18,858 nucleotides of DNA, taken from the NCBI GenBank assembly GCA_003694825.1, contig RFJS01000260.1, positions 1 through 18,858 of the forward strand, given 5' to 3'. Origin of the DNA: Verrucomicrobiota bacterium. GTDB taxonomy: Bacteria > Verrucomicrobiota > Verrucomicrobiia > Opitutales > Opitutaceae. The translations under genes and the position numbers were made by a program. This document shows positions 13,202-18,858 of the stretch, piece by piece. The notes under the pieces were generated by a model, which saw nothing but the letters and a program-made list of their open reading frames with translations, did not search any database and had not been told where the DNA came from. Each line of letters starts with the position of its first letter. Positions within the stretch are counted from its first letter, which is position 1.

Positions 13202-13693
13202 ATGAAACTCACACCCGAACAAAAAGAAGCAGTCGCCCAATGGCTCGCGGAAGAGGCCACCATCGCCGACGTCCAGAAACGCCTTCGCGATGAATTCGGC
13301 ATCTCCATGACGTTCATGGAAACCCGGTTCCTCATCGACGACCTCGGTCTCGACATCAAGGACGCGCCCAAACCCGGCGCCGATGTCGACACTGCGGCCA
13401 CGCCTGACGGCGCCCCCGCCTCCGGCACGGACGCCGAGGCCGAACTCGTCGACGACGATGCCCCGGCCGGCGGCACCGGCGGCGTTTCCGTCGAGGTCGA
13501 TCAAGTCACCCGTCCCGGCGCCGCCATCAGCGGCACCGTCACATTCAGCGACGGCAAGTCCGGCCACTGGGCGCTCGATCAATACGGCCGCATCGTCTTC
13601 CAGGGCTCCGATCCCGAATACCGTCCGAGCCAGGCCGATCTCGAGGCATTCCAGCGGGAACTCAGCGCCAAACTCGAGCGCCACGGCTACTGA
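13202..13693 (+). CDS. Small conserved hypothetical protein, two-part architecture
   Basis: I do not recognise a named family with known function, though I have the impression that proteins of this pattern recur in Verrucomicrobiota. The 163 residues split into three parts. Residues 1-52 are helical and HTH-like (LTPEQKEAVAQWLAEEAT, then VQKRLRDEFGISMTFMETRFLIDDL), resembling a small DNA-binding or helical-bundle domain. Residues 55-92 form an acidic, Pro/Gly/Ala-rich linker. Residues 93-163 form a beta-rich domain with VSVEVDQVTRPGAAISGTV, a central FSDGKSGHWALDQYGRI, and a final amphipathic helix DLEAFQRELSAKLERHGY. There is no signal peptide or membrane segment, so it should be cytoplasmic. 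The ATG has no Shine-Dalgarno sequence. It lies 163 bases after dnaA and converges with ligA. Confidence 0.75.
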   Translation: MKLTPEQKEAVAQWLAEEATIADVQKRLRDEFGISMTFMETRFLIDDLGLDIKDAPKPGADVDTAATPDGAPASGTDAEAELVDDDAPAGGTGGVSVEVDQVTRPGAAISGTVTFSDGKSGHWALDQYGRIVFQGSDPEYRPSQADLEAFQRELSAKLERHGY

Positions 13694-13739
13694 GGCGCGC
13701 GCCCGCCGCTTCCGCTTCCCCCGCCCGCTCCGCTCCATC

Positions 13740-13756
13740 GCCCCGGCCACCGGGGC
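13740..13756. terminator. GC-rich hairpin between convergent genes
   Basis: GCCCCGG and CCGGGGC flank a CCA loop, giving a 7-bp perfect stem in the 99-base gap between the small plus-strand gene and ligA. No T-run is present on either strand. A shared, bidirectional end structure is plausible but unproven. Confidence 0.35.
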
Positions 13757-13792
13757 CGGGCCGGTCATCGCATGGGGGCGCGAAGTGCCGCG

Positions 13793-16302
<2,510 letters not shown>

Positions 16303-16569
16303 GTTCCTCGACAAAGGCGCAGGCAACACCGGTCATCCTCTTCGCTCAACTCCAAATACCTCCGCCGACCTCCGGCCGCGGCGTGACGTCTGCCCCCTCC
16401 CTCCACCCATGCCCCCGCTCCACCGGCCGCCTCCACCGCCCATCCGGCCGAAACCAGTTGCTAACGTCCGCCCGCCGTCATTGCGTGTCCATCGCCGTCT
16501 CTGGCGCCGTTTTCGCCTCGTCGCGACCGAAGCGGCCAGGCGCACCAAACCAGCAGCTTCCGTCTATCT
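16303..16569. other. Divergent intergenic region between vanZ-like and Kelch genes
   Basis: No gene is seen on either strand. The region must contain promoters for both the minus-strand vanZ-ligA pair and the plus-strand Kelch gene, but I cannot identify clear -35/-10 pairs. A stop (TAA 16462-16464) closes the Kelch frame upstream. A small tandem TCTATCTATCT starts at about 16563 and runs to 16573, across the probable Kelch start. Confidence 0.45.
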
Positions 16570-16758
16570 ATCTGTAAGCACCGCATCCGCACCACATCGC
16601 TCTTCCCCCTTGCCCTCGCCGCCGCCATCGCAGCCGCTCCGCTCGCCAGCGCCGCAACAACCGACACGGCTCCAGCCGAAGCGGGCTGGAAAATCCTCGA
16701 TACCGTCGGCACGCCCCACAAGCGCCATGAATGCGCCTTCGTCGGCTGTGGCGATGCC
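16570..16758 (+). other. Probable 5' extension of the Kelch gene encoding a signal peptide, without a standard start codon
   Basis: In the Kelch frame this stretch reads a basic n-region (Lys, His, Arg, Arg), a hydrophobic core SLFPLALAAAIAAAPLASA and an AxA-type cleavage site, then GWKILDTVGTPHKRHE, which looks like the first strands of a Kelch blade. The frame is open from 16465, yet there is no ATG, GTG or TTG before 16759. ATC at 16570 lies exactly where a start would be expected. Confidence 0.5.
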
Positions 16759-17607
16759 ATGTATCTGATCGGCGGCCGGCGCGTCCAGCCCGTGGATCGA
16801 TTCGACCCGAAGACAAAAACCTGGACACACGCCTCCCCGCCTCCCGTCGAAATCCACCACTTCCAGCCCGTCGTCTGGCGCGGCAAAATCTACCTCGCCA
16901 GCGCCATGACCGGCCCCTACCCCCACGAGACCGGCCTGCCCACCATCCTCATCTACGACCCGAAGACCGACACCTGGGAAACCGGGCCGGAGATCCCCCC
17001 GGAGCGTCGCCGCGGGGGCGCCGGCTGCGTGATCGTCGGCAACACGCTCTATCTCATCGCCGGCATCATCGACGGCCACTGGTCGGGCCATGTGAAGTGG
17101 CTCGACGCCCTCGATCTCGAAACCGGCCAGTGGCGTGTCCTGCCCGACGCCCCCCATGCCCGCGACCACTTCCAGGCGGCAGTGATCGACGGCAAGATCT
17201 ATGCCGCCGGCGGGCGCCGCTCCTCCGCAGCCACCGGCGACACCTTCAACCTGCTCGTGCCCGAAGTCGACGTCTTCGACCTCGCCTCGCAGACGTGGAC
17301 CACCCTCGAAAACGCCCCGCTGCCGACCCCGCGTGCCGGCACCTCCACGATTGCCATCGGTTTCGATCTCATCGTCGCCGGCGGCGAAAGCGTCCAGAAG
17401 GTGGCGCACAACGAAGTCGAGGCCCTCGACACCCGCACCAGCACCTGGCGCAGCCTCCCGTCGCTGGCCCGCGGTCGCCATGGCACCGGCCTGGTTCTCT
17501 GGAACGGCGCGCTCTATACCGCCTCCGGCAGCGGCAACCGCGGCGGCGGCCCCGAGCTCGAATCGATCGAGCGCTGGGAGCTCCCCGCCCCTCAGCCGGA
17601 GAACTGA
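16759..17607 (+). CDS. Kelch-repeat beta-propeller protein, probably exported
   Basis: The first standard start in this frame is ATG 16759, giving 282 residues; the true protein probably begins near 16570 with a signal peptide. Five Kelch units are marked by the D-x5-W ending: FDPKTKTW (15-22), YDPKTDTW (66-73), LDLETGQW (118-125), FDLASQTW (173-180) and LDTRTSTW (223-230), spaced 50-55 residues, with a sixth terminal ERWEL near 271-275. Each is preceded by a GG or related turn such as YLIGG, YLIAG, YAAGG and IVAGG. This predicts a six-bladed beta-propeller closed by N- and C-terminal strands. Kelch propellers bind proteins or glycans; some bacterial ones are sialic acid mutarotases (NanM), but no such specificity is evident. 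The stop codon lies within a terminator hairpin loop. Confidence 0.8.
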   Translation: MYLIGGRRVQPVDRFDPKTKTWTHASPPPVEIHHFQPVVWRGKIYLASAMTGPYPHETGLPTILIYDPKTDTWETGPEIPPERRRGGAGCVIVGNTLYLIAGIIDGHWSGHVKWLDALDLETGQWRVLPDAPHARDHFQAAVIDGKIYAAGGRRSSAATGDTFNLLVPEVDVFDLASQTWTTLENAPLPTPRAGTSTIAIGFDLIVAGGESVQKVAHNEVEALDTRTSTWRSLPSLARGRHGTGLVLWNGALYTASGSGNRGGGPELESIERWELPAPQPEN

Positions 17608-17619
17608 TTCTCCCTTTTT
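17598..17619 (+). terminator. Intrinsic terminator overlapping the Kelch stop codon
   Basis: A perfect 6-bp stem GGAGAA/TTCTCC (17598-17603 and 17608-17613) closes on a CTGA loop, followed by C and five T (17615-17619). The TGA stop (17605-17607) is in the loop, so the hairpin's left arm encodes the last residues of the protein. Confidence 0.75.
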
Positions 17620-17858
17620 CAGGAGCGCGTCAGTTGGCGCACTCGCCCGGCCTGCCTGCGCGCCGGGAACCGGCGTGCCATGAAGCGGCCGGGCGGCTGC
17701 ACCAGTGCCGCCCCAGCCTCGTCGAGCTTCGCCCGGCGCCCCGGTATCCCGGAAAAGGCCGGTCGCTCCAAAAACCGCCCCCTTCATCCCTCCCGACCCG
17801 CGGCGACCGCCAGCTCTGCCCGGGATGCGCACAAACAAACGCCATCCCTGTGCAAGCC

Positions 17859-18572
17859 ATGCCAACCCGTCATCGCCTCCCACGCTCTCTCTGTCTTGCC
17901 TGCCTGCTCGGCAGCCTCTCCGCCGCCGGCCTCGGCATCCCGGTCAGCGCACACGCTGCGCCGCCCAATGTCCACGTCGGCATCTCGATCGGGGTCAAAC
18001 TCCCCCACGGCGCCGTGCGCGTCGATGTGGGCGGCAAGCCCTACTATTACCATCGCGGTGTGTTCTACCGGAAGGGCCCGCGCGGCTTCGTTGTCGTCGC
18101 CCCGCCACGCGGCGCAATCGTCCGCACGCTGCCACCTCACCACAAGCGGGTGATCATCCGCGGAACGGTCTACTACCGCGCAGGCGACACCTACTACAGA
18201 CCGACGCCGGGCGGGTTCATGGTCGTCGAGATCGCGGATCCTCCCCCGACCGAAGCGCCAGCGACCCCTCCGGCGTCCCATGCCGATCCCGCCGACTTTT
18301 CCGTGTGGCTCGACGGCCGCGAATACATTCTCCGGGACGGACAGTTCTTCCAGCGCAGCCCGGAAGGGCTCGTCTGGCACGAGCCCCCCTTCGGCGCCAC
18401 CGCGTCCACGCTTCCGGCCGGCGCCGAGAGTATCTGGTTTCAAGATACCGAATACTTCGAAGTCGACGGCGTCTTCTTCCGGAAGACCCCCGACGGCTAC
18501 CGCCTCGTCGCACCGCCGTGGGAATCCTCCCGAGACAACGCGACCGCCACGGAAGACGCTGAAAACGCATGA
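17859..18572 (+). CDS. Secreted DUF6515-like protein with a duplicated Tyr-rich domain
   Basis: This 237-residue protein has a signal peptide (Arg4, Arg6, Arg9, hydrophobic 10-28, AHA cleavage near 31-33). The mature part is built from short beta-type repeats in an A-B-A-B order. Units A are KPYYYHRGVFYRKGPRGFVV then APPRGAIVRTLP (60-92) and REYILRDGQFFQRSPEGLVW then PPFGATASTLP (154-186). Units B are VYYRAGDTYYRPTPGGFMVV (104-123) and EYFEVDGVFFRKTPDGYRLV (198-217). The Y-x-x-G-x-(F/Y)-(F/Y)-x-(K/R)-x-P-x-G-(F/Y) pattern matches what I know of DUF6515 (function unknown). A Pro/Ala linker (127-145) separates the halves. An in-frame GTG at 17850 would add three residues; ATG 17859 is preferred. 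It overlaps the next gene by four bases. Confidence 0.78.
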   Translation: MPTRHRLPRSLCLACLLGSLSAAGLGIPVSAHAAPPNVHVGISIGVKLPHGAVRVDVGGKPYYYHRGVFYRKGPRGFVVVAPPRGAIVRTLPPHHKRVIIRGTVYYRAGDTYYRPTPGGFMVVEIADPPPTEAPATPPASHADPADFSVWLDGREYILRDGQFFQRSPEGLVWHEPPFGATASTLPAGAESIWFQDTEYFEVDGVFFRKTPDGYRLVAPPWESSRDNATATEDAENA

Positions 18573-18858
18573 AAACGCCCCGCCGATTCCGTTTCTCCGG
18601 ACAACACTTGCAAGCCACCAGGCTCCGCGCACTCGCGCTCCTCGCCGCCTTGCCCTGCATGGCCGGGTCCGCGCGAGCCGAAGCACCGGCCGATACGGCC
18701 CCGCCGCACCCGCCAGGCCCGCCGGTCGCGACCCTCGAAGCCCGCGAACATTTCTTTCAGGACGAGATCGAGCTGATCGCCCGGGCCGCACCGGCTGGAC
18801 AACCGCCGCGCCGGGACGGATCCGAGGACGGCGATCGACGCTCCGGTCGCCGCCCGCC
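18569..18858 (+). CDS. Exported protein of unknown function, 3' end missing
   Basis: The ATG overlaps the TGA of the DUF6515-like gene, and the frame is open for 96 codons to the window end. The N-terminus has a strong positive region (Lys2, Arg5, Arg6, Arg8), an h-region ALALLAALPCMAG and an AxA site (SARA-E), indicating export. The visible mature part begins Pro-rich, has one helical segment LEAREHFFQDEIELIARA, then a Gly/Arg/Asp-rich stretch. A Cys at the end of the hydrophobic core is not in a proper lipobox. I do not recognise a family. Coupling with the upstream gene suggests a two-gene envelope module. Confidence 0.6.
   Translation, partial: MKTPRRFRFSGQHLQATRLRALALLAALPCMAGSARAEAPADTAPPHPPGPPVATLEAREHFFQDEIELIARAAPAGQPPRRDGSEDGDRRSGRRP

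Overview
This GC-rich window looks like a chromosomal segment from a Gram-negative (diderm) bacterium, most likely Verrucomicrobiota and probably Opitutaceae-like. The main reasons are LPS biogenesis genes (kdsC, lptC, lptA, lptB) directly followed by an HPr kinase gene, a fused alpha/beta E1 dehydrogenase, a small conserved protein of a type I associate with Verrucomicrobiota, and translation starts that almost all lack a Shine-Dalgarno sequence. The taxonomic call is inference from gene content; no marker gene was aligned.

Layout. Positions 1-360 hold the 3' part of an Hsp20 small heat-shock protein. Positions 489-2157 hold an AEC-type membrane transporter and, 25 bases later, a HAD phosphatase, followed by a good intrinsic terminator. 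Positions 2556-5724 hold four apparently separate plus-strand genes: a secreted alpha/beta hydrolase, rpiB, a PagP-like outer-membrane barrel, and a metallo-beta-lactamase-fold hydrolase. Positions 5798-11201 are the core of the window: six genes (fused E1, kdsC, lptC, lptA, lptB, hprK) joined by five consecutive 4-base ATGA/GTGA stop/start overlaps, which implies one translationally coupled operon. A 445-base gap carrying DnaA-box-like sites then leads to dnaA (11647-13038) and a small conserved hypothetical gene. Convergent to these, on the minus strand, is a vanZ-like gene coupled to ligA (16302 down to 13793). Divergent from that pair are a secreted Kelch-repeat protein, a DUF6515-like secreted protein with an internal duplication, and the start of another exported protein cut by the window end.

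How the genes fit together. KdsC finishes Kdo synthesis for the LPS core, and LptC/LptA/LptB belong to the machine that moves LPS to the outer membrane. A PagP-like barrel nearby could modify lipid A. HprK is a metabolite-sensing kinase/phosphorylase whose gene sits at the end of the LPS-export cluster. The E1 dehydrogenase at the head of the operon ties oxo-acid metabolism to the same transcript. dnaA and ligA are replication housekeeping genes.

Most of the window is ordinary chromosomal housekeeping. I did not see mobile elements, CRISPR, rRNA, tRNA or a clear defence system. The most unusual points are the six-gene coupled operon, the PagP-like barrel with a conserved His/Asp-Ser set, the Kelch gene whose signal peptide lies upstream of any standard start codon, terminator hairpins that overlap gene boundaries, and a recurring A-rich leader element in place of a ribosome binding site.
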